64,000 nucleotides of DNA from Cyclaneusma minus (Eukaryota > Ascomycota > Leotiomycetes > Marthamycetales > Marthamycetaceae). Positions 45,700-55,125 of the stretch are shown piece after piece. Made by a program: the position numbers and the translations under genes. The notes beneath the pieces are model-generated. The model was not told the DNA's origin, ran no database searches, and was given only the letters and a program-made list of their open reading frames with translations. Location: contig JAKZHN010000011.1 in the NCBI GenBank assembly GCA_037179335.1, positions 650,428 to 714,427 of the forward strand, in the 5' to 3' direction. How positions within the stretch are numbered: position 1 is the first letter of the stretch; each line of letters starts with the position of its first letter.

Positions 45700-46203
45700 C
45701 TATAAGCTAGTAGGGCTGGAGGACGCGCAAGTGCATGCGCCATGCCACGAAGCTGGAACTCGATCATGCGATATTGCTGGGGATGCGACGGGGATGGATT
45801 GGTGGATATACAAACCAAAAAAAAAACACGTACATTCGGATTCGTCGTCGTCGCTCTCATTCGAATCCTTGAACTTGGCGCGTCGACGATCGACACCGGA
45901 AGATGCGGCTTGCCCATCAGCTTCAACTTCAATGTTGTCGGCTTCGACGGTATGAGTTGGCGCAATTTGACTTGCAGCTGTAACCTCGTTCTTGTCGGCA
46001 GGCAGAGAGGTCTTTGAGGCGTCGCTTGTAGCAGCTTCGACGGTAGGAGTTGGCGCAGCTTCATCTGCCGGTGAGCTCGTGGTTGCGGCGTCGGAAGGTG
46101 AGTCTTCCCGAATTGCCCAGCCGGTCCCAGAGGTTTCCCAGGTTGTAACTTCTGCTGTGTCCCCAGAGCCAGAGGAAGGATCGCCTTGCAACTCTTGCGA
46201 CAA
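45700..46203 (-). CDS. hypothetical Ser/Thr/Ala-rich acidic ORF, perhaps 5' part of the helicase relic
   Basis: The frame reads SQELQGDPSSGSGDTAEVTT and ENST-type low complexity, ending in an acidic stretch (KFKDSNESDDDESE) at a GTACGT splice-donor-like site (about 45830). An intron (GTAAGT...CTGAC...TTGCAG, about 46205-46277) precedes it. It lies just upstream of the helicase-related fragment, in the same orientation, where the intact gene would have its disordered N-terminus. I infer it may be that part. No domain is visible, so it could also be an independent gene. Confidence 0.35.
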   Translation of the reverse strand: MSQELQGDPSSGSGDTAEVTTWETSGTGWAIREDSPSDAATTSSPADEAAPTPTVEAATSDASKTSLPADKNEVTAASQIAPTHTVEADNIEVEADGQAASSGVDRRRAKFKDSNESDDDESECTCFFFGLYIHQSIPVASPAISHDRVPASWHGACTCASSSPTSL

Positions 46204-46586
46204 GATGATGGGTGTGCTGCAAGCACTCAGTAGTCAGTTTACGTACTAGGCATTGTGCAGGTGTTGGCAACTTACAGGTCTTCTCGTCGCAGGAGGAGAG
46301 AGAGAGAGAAGTAGAGGTGAGTCACTGCCGTAGACTTCGTCATGGTTGGACCTTCGAGCACTGCGCGCAGAACGAATAAGTAAAGGAAATTAAAGGCAGT
46401 ATAGGAGACACGGGGTCGCGTGGGTGGGTGTGGTAGCCCAAGCTAGAGCAGGGTACGCATACCTCTTGAACAAAGATGGTCAAAGACGTGACTGGCCTGG
46501 CATGTCGATGGAAAGGTGTGACAGCAAGTGGAAGCTGGTCAACGCAGGCAGTTGAATGGAGGTCACGCGAGTCTGGGCACGTGGTT

Positions 46587-46694
46587 CTACGAAGGTCTGG
46601 TTGGCGGATGGTTGTCGCACTCGTCACCGCATGCGCGGAAGCCCTGAATAAGGTGTTTGCAAATGCGATGGAAGACTTTTGTTTCGACGCACAT
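46587..46694 (-). pseudogene. Cys-array locus 14: truncated member
   Basis: It begins MCVETKVFHRICKHLIQGFR, ACGDEC and stops after 35 codons (TAG 46587-46589), before the C-x2-C pair. Another frame just downstream has TTCP but no intact pair. It is a subgroup-2 member that has lost its C-terminal half. Confidence 0.5.
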
Positions 46695-46849
46695 GGTGAC
46701 TGGCTCGCCGATTGGGATCTCGAAGTTGGTGTTGAGGGTGACAGGGACTCGGTGGTTTTGTAAGTTGCTTGGGATGACGCGATGCCGGGCTGGATGTGAT
46801 CTTTTGGTTGTGCAAGGGTGGCGGCAGTAGGAAGCAATCCGAACTCTTC

Positions 46850-47024
46850 CTCAGCTTCTCTTCGCACTCTGGGCAACTGCCCATCGCAGTGCAGTTCTCA
46901 GTGTGGGTCTCGCGTGTACCATACCCGAACCATTGCATGTGGAGCCGGCTCAGTTCTGGCAGTAACCAGTGGTGTCCACCGTATGCTTGCAGATGCGGTA
47001 CTGCGTCTTGGTAGTGGTACACAT
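46850..47024 (-). pseudogene. Cys-array locus 15: broken member
   Basis: It begins MCTTTKTQYRICKHTVDTTG, YCQN, then TGA at 46950-46952. The same frame continues AGSTCNGSGMV, matching the CNG of locus 12. The C-x2-C end (TAMGSCPECEEKLRKSSD) lies in another frame to about 46850. One nonsense codon (perhaps TGG to TGA) plus one frame change explain the decay. It is the last recognisable member on this side. Confidence 0.5.
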
Positions 47025-48361
47025 GATGGATGTTGACGGAGTGTCGAATTTGATGCGGATGCGCAATTGCTTGGGGCGAGGTTTTGACGAAGAGGAGGAC
47101 CGCAGTTGGGAGAGTAGAGAGAGTGTAAGAAGGCGATGTATCTGCGCAACTGCTCTGTGTGATACTTGATAGTGTAGAGAGGGAAGGCAGGCTATCCAAA
47201 ATTTCCGAACTTGACGGGAAGAGAAAGATGTCCGTAGCTGCCGTCCAAGAAATTGTATTTGTAGAGTTTTTCAACCGCACGCGATCCTCTGACGATGATA
47301 TGATGTCACGGATGACAACGCTGAAATGACAAGATATGTGGGATAGCCGTTGAAAATTGAGCCAGACATATCAGTATCGGTAACATGGGGGAATAGCGCC
47401 GCCGGATGGAGTCATGGCATTGAGTATTGTAGTTTCGATACACTCGACATTCTTTGGAGTTGGAGGTGTCGTAATATGACCTCGTACTTTGTAAATGGGG
47501 CAAAGGACTCGATTTATCATAGCCCCTGACTTTGTAGGCTGGACTTCCGAAGCTATCATACCGGCGAGTACCTCTGCAGTCTCTTCTCCCTAGTCAGAAC
47601 GAGAACATCAAGACTACTCTTCGCATAATTCTGAAGAGTACAATAAAGACTTGACTATTCCTCGGGGCTTGAAGCACAAAGCATGAAGAATAGTTGCACC
47701 TGATATATCTTCAATCAGGCAGCTCCGTTCAGGTGGGAGTCGGGAAAACGAGACAAACAGGTGGCTCGCCCAAGACGAAGTCACGAAGATCTTGTCATTA
47801 TTGGAAGCAGTGAGGCCAGTTATTGGTTTGACAATCCCCAGCTTTGCTTGTTGTCGGAGCTACCACACGCGTTACGCACTTGGCAAGCCCATTTTCCAGC
47901 TATTGACTGAAGCGTACCTTAGTTTTCCCAACCAGATTTGGCCCACCAATCTCTCATCTTCCATCTTCCATCTTCCATCCACATCTGAACCGAGCTCGAG
48001 GAAGACGAGCACGATGTCTCCGAGTGTGGGGTCGTGTGGATCTGTGTAACCGATCCCCCCACATGCTAGTAAGTTCTTGGCATCGCATCATCCCTTGGCG
48101 CCATCCTTAAATTGACCCCGCCCGCTGCCTGAACATGACACATTCCAGTCTTCAACTCGTACCCTTTTCAGCAGCGCCGAGCGAAACTCGTCAACTAACA
48201 TCAATACCATCGGATGCAGAAAAGAAGGGTAGCGGCTTTTGATTAGCGCCGTGGTCTCCTCACTCTCGAGTCAAAGTATTCCCCTACCAATCATCGTCAT
48301 CGTCATCAGACTCCTCCTCGTCCGGCAGAAACTCGTCCAGTGGCAAGAACATCCCCTGCAA
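47025..48361. other. no gene seen
   Basis: Short ORFs on both strands without features. The stretch 47945-47985 has a triplicated TCTTCCATC-like word. Confidence 0.35.
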
Positions 48362-49191
48362 CTACTTCGCCGCCAACGATCTTTCCACACTGCTCATCTC
48401 TCCCTCCTCTTCATCCATAGCACCATCAGTAAAAAGCCTCTCTGGAACTTCCAACCCACCGAGATCCGCGACGAAAGCTCTCAATATTGACGAGCGCACA
48501 TACTTCCCCGGCATAGTCCACAACTCTCCCTTCTCACACATTCCATGCAGATCCTCCCAGCCCGGCCAATTCTCTTGCTTGGCTTTCACCATAGTCAGCC
48601 AGTAACTTAGATACATATACCTCAATTCAGGTCTATGATCATTGCTGAACACCAGCTCCCTTCCATGCAACTCTTGCTCCTCCGAGGACGCTACTGCAAA
48701 TATTCTTACCCCGTACGGCCCCTCTTCTTTCTCCACAGGCAGCAGAAAGAAGGCTTGAGCATAAAGTTCATAGGGACCTCATTGCCGACAGACCATATAT
48801 GCTCCCAGCCATCACCGCCGAACAGTTTCCCAATAGCCGAATATCCGATTTTGTAAGGAATTATGTGCACAAGGACCACATCATCCTTCCTTGCCATAGA
48901 TCCTGATGTGGGATCCCACCTCTCCCTACCAAAAGGCCCAGTAGCGTCGTACTTTTGATAGCAAGATTCGGTCCAAAGTTGTACCTCGCCAGTACGATCG
49001 GTTTTGTCGAGGAATAAGAGAGAGTCGACGGTACTCTGGAAAGGTCGTAAATCATTTACGAACGGTAAATCATCTCCTGTCGGACTTTTCAGTGCGCGCA
49101 GGACCTTGGAGCGAGCGCGTGTGTCGGACAAAACGGCGTCTCCAGCAAGCAGTTTGCGGCGTTTGGTAAGTTGTAGAGAGAAGCTTTTCAT
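48362..49191 (-). pseudogene. hypothetical protein with possible HNH-like segment, frameshifted
   Basis: Two overlapping frames make one protein. The first, 49191-48706, reads KSPTGDDLPFVNDLRPFQST, then DDVVLVHIIPYKIGYSAIGK and HIWSVGNE. The second, to 48362, reads PYELYAQAFFLLPVEKEEGP, GVRIFAVASSEEQELHGREL and ends SSVERSLAAK. A 1-nt change at about 48776 in a GAGGTCCC context joins them. The HIIPYKIG...WSVGN layout resembles fungal HNH-type domains (recalled, not searched), but the second HNH His is not clear. As written the gene is frameshifted. Confidence 0.4.
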
Positions 49192-49192
49192 T

Positions 49193-49612
49193 TTAGGTGT
49201 TTACTGTCTCGTATTTGCGATCGATGACCATTTTTGCTTCATCTGGTCGACGTTCCGTGAATTCGCGTTGGTGTTGTCTGAGAAATTTCTGGTGAACCAA
49301 GTGCCATTCTGAAATGAAGTGTCGGTAATCTTGCAAGATCTCGAGAAATTCTCGGGCTTTTGTGTCTTTCTCAGCTTCTGGGAAAGCAATGATGTCTCTT
49401 CCTTTCTCTTCGACGCGGTTTGTGAATTTGACGAGGATTTTGTCGTTGGGTGAGGCGACGACTTCATCGTAGATCTCCTTGAGCTTGGGATCCACGTCTT
49501 CTGGCTGAGGATCGGCGATATCAGGAAGTAAGTTCCAGAAAATGGTCGATAGTTTGTAGTATTCGTGGCTATCGATGTCGCCTTTCTCGATTCCGTGCTT
49601 TCTGAAATCCAT
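49193..49612 (-). CDS. hypothetical helical acidic protein, 139 aa
   Basis: The ORF starts MDFRKHGIEKGDIDSHEYYK and continues with charged, helix-like sequence (AEKDTKAREFLEILQDYRHF, then EWHLVHQKFLRQHQREFTER). Its TAA lies one base before the ATG of the next ORF (49191), an unusual TAAAATG junction. The two may be exons of one gene, or separate genes sharing a boundary. I found no canonical intron joining them. The frame stays open upstream of 49612 for some codons, and the Met was chosen by composition. Confidence 0.45.
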   Translation of the reverse strand: MDFRKHGIEKGDIDSHEYYKLSTIFWNLLPDIADPQPEDVDPKLKEIYDEVVASPNDKILVKFTNRVEEKGRDIIAFPEAEKDTKAREFLEILQDYRHFISEWHLVHQKFLRQHQREFTERRPDEAKMVIDRKYETVNT

Positions 49613-50502
49613 GTTTCGTGTGGCAGATTTTGATCGTTGAAGATGAGTGGTTGGAATTTGGAAGCGATATGAAGACTGACGGAAGAAGGGAAGGGAATGA
49701 ACCTCATAATTTATACTTCTTCAATCTTTGTGCGGTCCAGACCGCTAACCGAATTAATCTGGCCGGGCTGACTCACGGGTACTCAGAACCATGGTAACAA
49801 GAACTGTGAGCCGCAAAAACCAACCGCACCGACCACAACCAGGGTACGAGGATATCTGGTAAGCTAAGACACAACTAACGTCCACATGGGAGAATGGTCG
49901 AAGCTGGGGTGACACAAGCCTTGTGCTGGATTGTGCGTCAGGGCTGAATCTTTAATCTATGTCCCGCGTAACAACGCCATCATGTCTATCCCGGCGAGGC
50001 TCTGAGCCTTGAAGTGTTGTGTCATCGGAGTATTTCTTTCAGTTCTTAAGCTGGGGCGTTTTCTTGATAAAACGAGACTGATCTTCCTCCTTGGCGGAAT
50101 GCCTTTGTGAGGTGCAATGTTCATGTTCTAGCAAATGTGTAGGGTCTGTGTACTATTTCTTCGATATGAATTTATCGCTCCGGTCTTCAGTGGAACATAC
50201 CAAGCTCAATGCCTGCATTGGCGCAAAAAGGAAGCGCAAAAGAGAAGGGGATTGAACCCCCCGGATTTCGCCATAGGCTTACAGTAGATAGAGCCGACAG
50301 AATACTAAAGCGCCTACAGAGCCCTAAAGTACCTTACTTTCTTCTCTACCCGCTCGGCCATCCTCTGATTAATTCGATAGTATGCTTTGCCGAAATCTTC
50401 TCTATATTCTCTTTCTTGCTTGCTTTAGATTTTTAGGACTTGATCATCATTAGAAGCCTTGTACGACCCACATCCCACTCGCTAGCCATGTCGCAATTGT
50501 GA
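49613..50502. other. intergenic; second box-B-like arm at 50245-50263
   Basis: No protein gene. On the minus strand GGGGGGTTCAATCCCC (50245-50263) has the form of a tRNA T-arm, but no matching A box or acceptor stem is near. Confidence 0.35.
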
Positions 50503-50575
50503 CGGCTGCGCGGGGATTCGAACCCCGGCTCTTGTCTGGCTGGATTTGCTAAGTTACCGCTACGCCAAAGGGTCC
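50503..50575 (-). other. tRNA-like sequence with A and B boxes, acceptor unpaired
   Basis: On the minus strand the A box TGGCGTAGCGG (50557-50567) and the B box GGTTCGAATCC (50514-50524) are correctly ordered. The T-arm CGGGG-TTCGAAT-CCCCG pairs fully. The 5' acceptor strand (GACCCTT) does not pair with the 3' strand (CGCAGCC), and no clean anticodon stem-loop forms. So it is a pseudo-tRNA or a tRNA-derived repeat rather than a functional tRNA. Confidence 0.45.
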
Positions 50576-51007
50576 ACAAGGGGTTCTTGAATGTGACATC
50601 ACTCCCAAGCGTTCTGTTGAGTCTGGGACCGCAACAACAACATGGCTCTAGCACGTGCTCTTTGATGCTTACTTTTCTAATGCTTATGTCTAGAGGACAA
50701 GAGCACATGCCCATCCCTGCCATAGGTTCGTATTCGCGCCGACGAGGTTCCCCATTCATACATGGAAGGCTTTCGTGTTCCGTCATTAGCTTCATCGACT
50801 TGAACCCAGGGCAGTGCCCAATATACAGGTAGCTGATCCCCAGAGCCTTCCTTGATTGGTACAGAGATTGTCAAGCCTCTCCACTTCGGACTTGACTCAC
50901 GAAGACCCCATGAATTACACGCTGGAAAGTCTCCAACAGCTAACTTCCAAAACATCTCAGAGTTTTCCTGCTCCCCTTCACACTAGAACCTCAAACAACT
51001 CTTCAAG

Positions 51008-51492
51008 ATGAAGATCAAATCCATTCTTGCCGGCCTTGTCGCCACTGCTTATACTACCATGGCCACCTGCAGCACCAGAAGCAACGTCCAGCTCACTTTC
51101 TACGGCTACCCCAACAACGATCCCACCGGTGCTGACACCGCCTATGACTGCCTGAACCGCGGCTCCATTGCCGGTGGTACTGGCACATACTCCAACCCTG
51201 TGACATTCGCCTCTGCCCCAACGGAATTTAAGGAATGTGAAATCATCTACATTCCCTACCTGGAGAAATATGGCATCATGCGTGAGTTCTCCCCACTTCT
51301 GCTCTCTCAAACGTGTTCACAATCAAGAATGTCTGGCTGATGAGAAAAACAGAGGACACTTGCGAACAATGTACCACCGATAAAGCAAACGGCAAATACC
51401 ACATCGATGTTTGGACTGGCTCTGCTACTGTGAATGTCTTGCTAGACATGGTACGGCGGAACATGTTTTTGTTGAGTGGTCTCGTGGTGTGA
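51008..51492 (+). CDS. small secreted protein of unknown function, two exons
   Basis: Exons 51008-51281 and 51353-51492 are joined across a 71-bp intron (GTGAGT...GCTGATG...AACAG), giving 137 aa. Residues 1-19 (MKIKSILAGLVATAYTTMA) are a signal peptide with a cleavage site before TCSTRSNVQL. The mature part has YGYPNNDPTGADTAYDC, GTGTYSNPVTFASAP, KECEIIYIPYLEKYGI, and after the splice EDTCEQCTTDKANGKYHIDV. I recall similar small secreted hypothetical proteins in ascomycetes, which usually continue for longer. Here the sequence changes character after TGSATVN and ends in a hydrophobic LLDMVRRNMFLLSGLVV, so the C-terminus may be truncated or changed. It is the best-preserved secretory gene in the window. 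Confidence 0.65.
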
Positions 51493-53227
51493 CGTGACGG
51501 GAAGGACTCTTTCAGGGTAAAGTTGGGTGACGACTTTGCTATTTGTTTGTTCGTCAGTTATATGTTGAGTTGCCTGATCTGTGTCATCACTTTGTCAAAG
51601 AATCTTGTTACTGGATTTACCAAACTCCAAACACTTAGTCTTTTGTTTATAAGTCATGTGCAAAGTTGCTAGATCGAGAGCATACACCTTTTCAAGGTCT
51701 TTGGCAAAATGGTCTGAGTCAATCATCGGGTGTATGTATAGTCATCTGCTCTGAATCACATGGTACTTCAAGCCTTTCATCAAAGTCTAGAAATCCTTCG
51801 CCATTCAAGTTCACTACTTCACTTCACTACTTCATGTCAAACTTCATGGTTCACGTCACAAGCTCCTTCACTTGTTCAAGAACTCCTTCAATTCCGAGCT
51901 ACTCTTCCCATCATGGCAAAAGTGATCCTCATCTGCCACTCAATAAGTGATGGCTTGGTCTGATACTTTGACCATCGTTGTAAAGTCCTTGAGTTTTTGA
52001 GTCCGTCAAAATTCCCATTAGACAGACTTTTCCAGCTTCCGTAGGTACTGCAGGCAACTTGCTCGCGGCCTCGCATTCCCTGAGACATGTATGTCCTGAA
52101 ATCCCGATCACTGGTGTGGAGGTTCGTTTGCCTTCCAACAAACAAATACTCAAGTCTTTGAACATGGCAGGATCAGCGAACCACCATGGTCTGAAGCTCC
52201 TCGTCACCCACCAAGCCATGGTAGTCGATGAGATCTTCTTAGCAGACATACCGGCTGTATCGTGACCTGATGCACGTGGTCCTGCTTCTCGTGCATGCAT
52301 GCTCACCATCCTAGCAGGATCTCAGCAGGCACAGGCTGCCAGACGAAAGACGGTCAGTCAAGCCAAGCAGGAGAAGACTGAAGACCCATCTCTCCGATGT
52401 ACATCGTACCGTTGCGAATGCCAGCGTCGAAGCATGCAAGATTGCTACCACGATCCTCCTCGGGGATACCATGGAGTGTTTCCGACACTTTGTCCTGCAG
52501 ATGGCCGCTCATTCATATCTCCTCGGTTCCGTTCTTGTGGACATCAAAGGCCATGTGAGGACATCCTTGACCTTCTTGGAGCGATCGACAACTTCTCACC
52601 GATGAAGAAGCCGACAACGTGCAAAACGCTTGGATCAGGCAAGCAACATTCCTAGGCACTCATAGTCGGCGACTTCCTTGACTCTGTCCTCCGTGTTCAG
52701 GACCTTGTCGCACCGCGCTCCTCGTCGCAGTAGTCGATGAGATCTTCTTCGGCACACAGGCGAATGTCTTGGCTGTGTGGACTGGGGCCGGCCGTGATGC
52801 GGAAATGCGGGCGGTGTAGCGATCACCAAGACAAAGATCATCACGGCAAGCCCAAAAACCAAATGTCGTGTGCTCAGTTTAGTCTTCGCCGGAGGAATGT
52901 ACCCAGTCACTTTGTCGTCGAAAAGGTTCGTTTTGGCCTCACGGATTCCATGGACATGAACTGGTACACACCTCATCCTCATGGTCCTCTCCAACCTCTA
53001 GTTCCCCCTCAAACTCTCTCCCGCCGTCATCCCTAAGACAAGCCGGAAGAGGAAGACCCAAAGCGATCAGCGTATTCATCGTGGTCTTGCAAATCAACTT
53101 GATCTCGTGATCCAAAGCACGCCCCCGCTACTTCATCTCATGTCCAATTTCTCCACGACGAGCCGTGACTTGGGTTTCATGGTATTTGATTCCCATTGGC
53201 TCATGCTGCGAAATTCGCTGTCTTCTC
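51493..53227. other. minus-strand coding-like fragments, no intact gene
   Basis: Pieces read as protein in different frames: a possible transmembrane segment (LVFGLAVMIFVLVIATPPAF, about 52.85 kb) and DKVSETLHGIPEEDRGSNLA, then CFDAGIRNGTMYIGEMG (about 52.5-52.4 kb). They are separated by stops. This may be a decayed gene of unknown family. Confidence 0.35.
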
Positions 53228-53575
53228 TCAGCTCTGAACAGAACCAATCCAGGGATTTTCACTTCTGCTTTCCGACATCATCGATTGCGCTTCCTTCTTG
53301 CCACAATTCATGCACTTGTCATCCTTGACCGCTAGGTACAGAGGCTCAATCAGGAATTTGTCCATGAGGTCGAGAACGCGCATTCTGAGAAGGTTGGACA
53401 GCTCCATATTCACAACTTGGGGTTTGGGATGTTCCTTGGCCAAACAGTAACCCTGCATTTGCCAGAACATCTCTTCGGACTTTGCCTCCCACTTCTCGTG
53501 ATTATGCTTTTCGGCATCCGAGAACGGAGTTGAACCGCAGCGGAACGACTGAACTGGCCAGAGACATGTCACCAA
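53228..53575 (-). CDS. hypothetical protein with a C-x2-C near its end
   Basis: Coding-like frame: GSTPFSDAEKHNHEKWEAKS, EEMFWQMQGYCLAKEHPKPQ, NLLRMRVLDLMDKFLIEPLY, DDKCMNCGKKEAQSMMSESR, then stop at 53228. The true start is probably in an upstream exon, as the first dozen codons look unnatural. The family is unknown. It lies directly downstream of the ORF at 53569-53916, in another frame. Confidence 0.4.
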   Translation of the reverse strand: MVTCLWPVQSFRCGSTPFSDAEKHNHEKWEAKSEEMFWQMQGYCLAKEHPKPQVVNMELSNLLRMRVLDLMDKFLIEPLYLAVKDDKCMNCGKKEAQSMMSESRSENPWIGSVQS

Positions 53576-53916
53576 CGATCAAGAGATGTGAGATACGACT
53601 GTTCCTCAGTCACAAGGTCGGGAAGAGTCGATTGCGAGTCATGTTCCTCGTGTCTGGTAACATCCTCTCGTCCACGACCACAGTCCATCTCTTGCAGAAC
53701 CTTCTCGTTCTGCCACACACATACATGGGATGGTATTACATGACGTGTGACATGGGATGGTAATACATGGCGTGTGAAATGGGCTGTGGAGTTCAGGCAT
53801 TCCCATCCCGTAACGGTGTTTGCATGGCCGAGGCAAGTCTGAAAGCAGTCATTCTGGGCTGTGATCGGGCAAGGGCGGATCTGTGACATGGTGCAGCGCC
53901 CGCAGACGAACTTCAA
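53569..53916 (-). CDS. hypothetical Cys/His-rich ORF with 27-bp repeat
   Basis: A 115-aa frame: MKFVCGRCTMSQIRPCP, NDCFQTCLGHANTVTGWECL, then two tandem RHVLPSHVT / RHVIPSHV units encoded by a 27-bp repeat (53726-53779). It ends SYLTSLDRW. A NEKVLQE motif resembles WNEKVLREE in the ORF at 54312-54806, as do the HVLP words, so the two may share ancestry. It has no signal peptide, and no family is recognised. Confidence 0.35.
   Translation of the reverse strand: MKFVCGRCTMSQIRPCPITAQNDCFQTCLGHANTVTGWECLNSTAHFTRHVLPSHVTRHVIPSHVCVWQNEKVLQEMDCGRGREDVTRHEEHDSQSTLPDLVTEEQSYLTSLDRW
53726..53779. repeat. 27-bp unit x2 tandem repeat
   Basis: Two copies of CATGGGATGGTATTACATG-x-CGTGTGA, differing at two positions. 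Confidence 0.65.
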
Positions 53917-54009
53917 CTACTCCTTCACCCACATGAATGTTCGGCAGCGAAGGGAGATTGCTTGGAGAGGGACGATTCGGACAGCTTGGATACCGGCTTT
54001 CATGTTTCC

Positions 54010-54140
54010 AAGGCCCCATGAGGACGGAGACAGTCCCCTCCACGATGAGAGGACGGAGACGGTCGACTCCTCCACGATGAGAGGTCGGAGACGATAGACC
54101 TCTCCAAGATGAGGGTGGAGATGGTCGACCCCTCATCCTC
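54010..54140. repeat. minisatellite, about 31-bp unit, four copies
   Basis: Four degenerate head-to-tail copies of a unit GATGAGAGGACGGAGACGG-TCGACTCCTCCAC. Three are full and the first and last are diverged. Confidence 0.6.
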
Positions 54141-54311
54141 AACTTGTCAGCTTGCATGGAAGTCTGTGGGGTTGGACGTCAGAGAAAGGATGCGGTCGGT
54201 TGTACTTCATCGTGGCGAGAGACACATCACCGACGATCAGGAGAGCTTGAGCGGGTCTGGAAACATTCATTCTGAGCAGTTTCTCGGCCGAGGCAATCTG
54301 GGTCGTGCTAT

Positions 54312-54806
54312 TCACGATCCCTGTTCTTTTTCCTCCCTCAGAACCTTCTCGTTCCACTTCACACGACCACGTTGCTTGTGCCCACATTCTTGGTGGCAGT
54401 CGTATGTCCAGCTGGACCCATCGTAGACACACGCTGGCTCAGGATTCATCTTCTCGTCATCTTGCTGAAGATAGGGTGCAAGACGACGGTCCGACTCTCC
54501 ATATCCGCGGTTGGCTTCGGAGACCTTGATGCCAAGGTATCTCTTCTCCCAGCCAGTCTTCTCGAGAAATTCACTGCTCATCTTCTCATCCGGTTGAAAG
54601 ACATCGGGTGGTAGTACATGGGTGGTGGTACATGGGGTGTCGAAAGGAAGCTTCAAGAACTCCGGCCCCGGAGGCCTTTCCACTTTCAAAATGGGGTGAG
54701 GGCGGCGGATTCTCTCCATGGCTCCATAATCTTCACGAAGCGATGCCTTGTTCAACGTCAAGGGCAAATTCCCGGTGAAGATGGACGATGGCTTGTACTC
54801 GGCCAT
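54312..54806 (-). CDS. hypothetical 164-aa protein
   Basis: Starts MAEYKPSSIFTGNLPLTLNK and is coding-like throughout: PGPEFLKLPFDTPCTTTHVL, GWEKRYLGIKVSEANRGYGE, EPACVYDGSSWTYDCHQECG and a charged end (VKWNEKVLREEKEQGS). Residues 145-148 fall in C-x3-C-x-H (CHQECGH). It has no signal peptide or membrane segment. The C-terminal NEKVLREE and THVLPP words recur in the ORF at 53569-53916. Family unknown. Confidence 0.45.
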   Translation of the reverse strand: MAEYKPSSIFTGNLPLTLNKASLREDYGAMERIRRPHPILKVERPPGPEFLKLPFDTPCTTTHVLPPDVFQPDEKMSSEFLEKTGWEKRYLGIKVSEANRGYGESDRRLAPYLQQDDEKMNPEPACVYDGSSWTYDCHQECGHKQRGRVKWNEKVLREEKEQGS

Positions 54807-54846
54807 GCCGTCGTCCTAACGACCCCCGATCTGCACCACAGAAGCT

Positions 54847-55100
54847 TCACAAGTTTCCCAGACTCTTGTACTCTAGCTTCTGCTTGTTCTCTCTCTTCTT
54901 CTGGTCCCGGGAATCCTTCTCCTCCTTGGCCTTTCGCTTCTCCTCGGCCGTCAGAGATTGGAGTTTGTCTCGTAATGCTTGTCACCCTTGTCGCGGCCGT
55001 AGCTGTTGTCTGCCATATCAGGGACAAACTCAGGGTGGCGAGAGGCGTACACGGCGACCTTGGGGGGCAGATCACTGGCATCATGGGGACCTCTGAGACC
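54847..55100 (-). pseudogene. 3' fragment of a gene with Lys/Glu-rich tail, frameshifted
   Basis: One frame reads GPHDASDLPPKVAVYASRHP, then DMADNSYGRDKGDK. A second frame continues LRDKLQSLTAEEKRKAKEEK, DSRDQKKRENKQKLEYKSLG and stops at 54847. A 1-nt change near 54970 would join them into a protein ending in a charged helix. It lies directly downstream of the 55126-56871 gene. Confidence 0.35.
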
Positions 55101-55125
55101 GTTGAGCCACTTCGGGCCCGCGACT

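Noticed and set aside
11039..47024. Hydrophobins, metallothioneins or secreted effectors as identity of the Met-Cys family
   Set aside because: There is no signal peptide, the Cys pattern is not the eight-Cys hydrophobin one, and the proteins lack the very high Cys density of metallothioneins.
50209..50436. Plus-strand ORF over the lone T-arm-like sequence
   Set aside because: Composition is unremarkable, and no intron or family features are visible.
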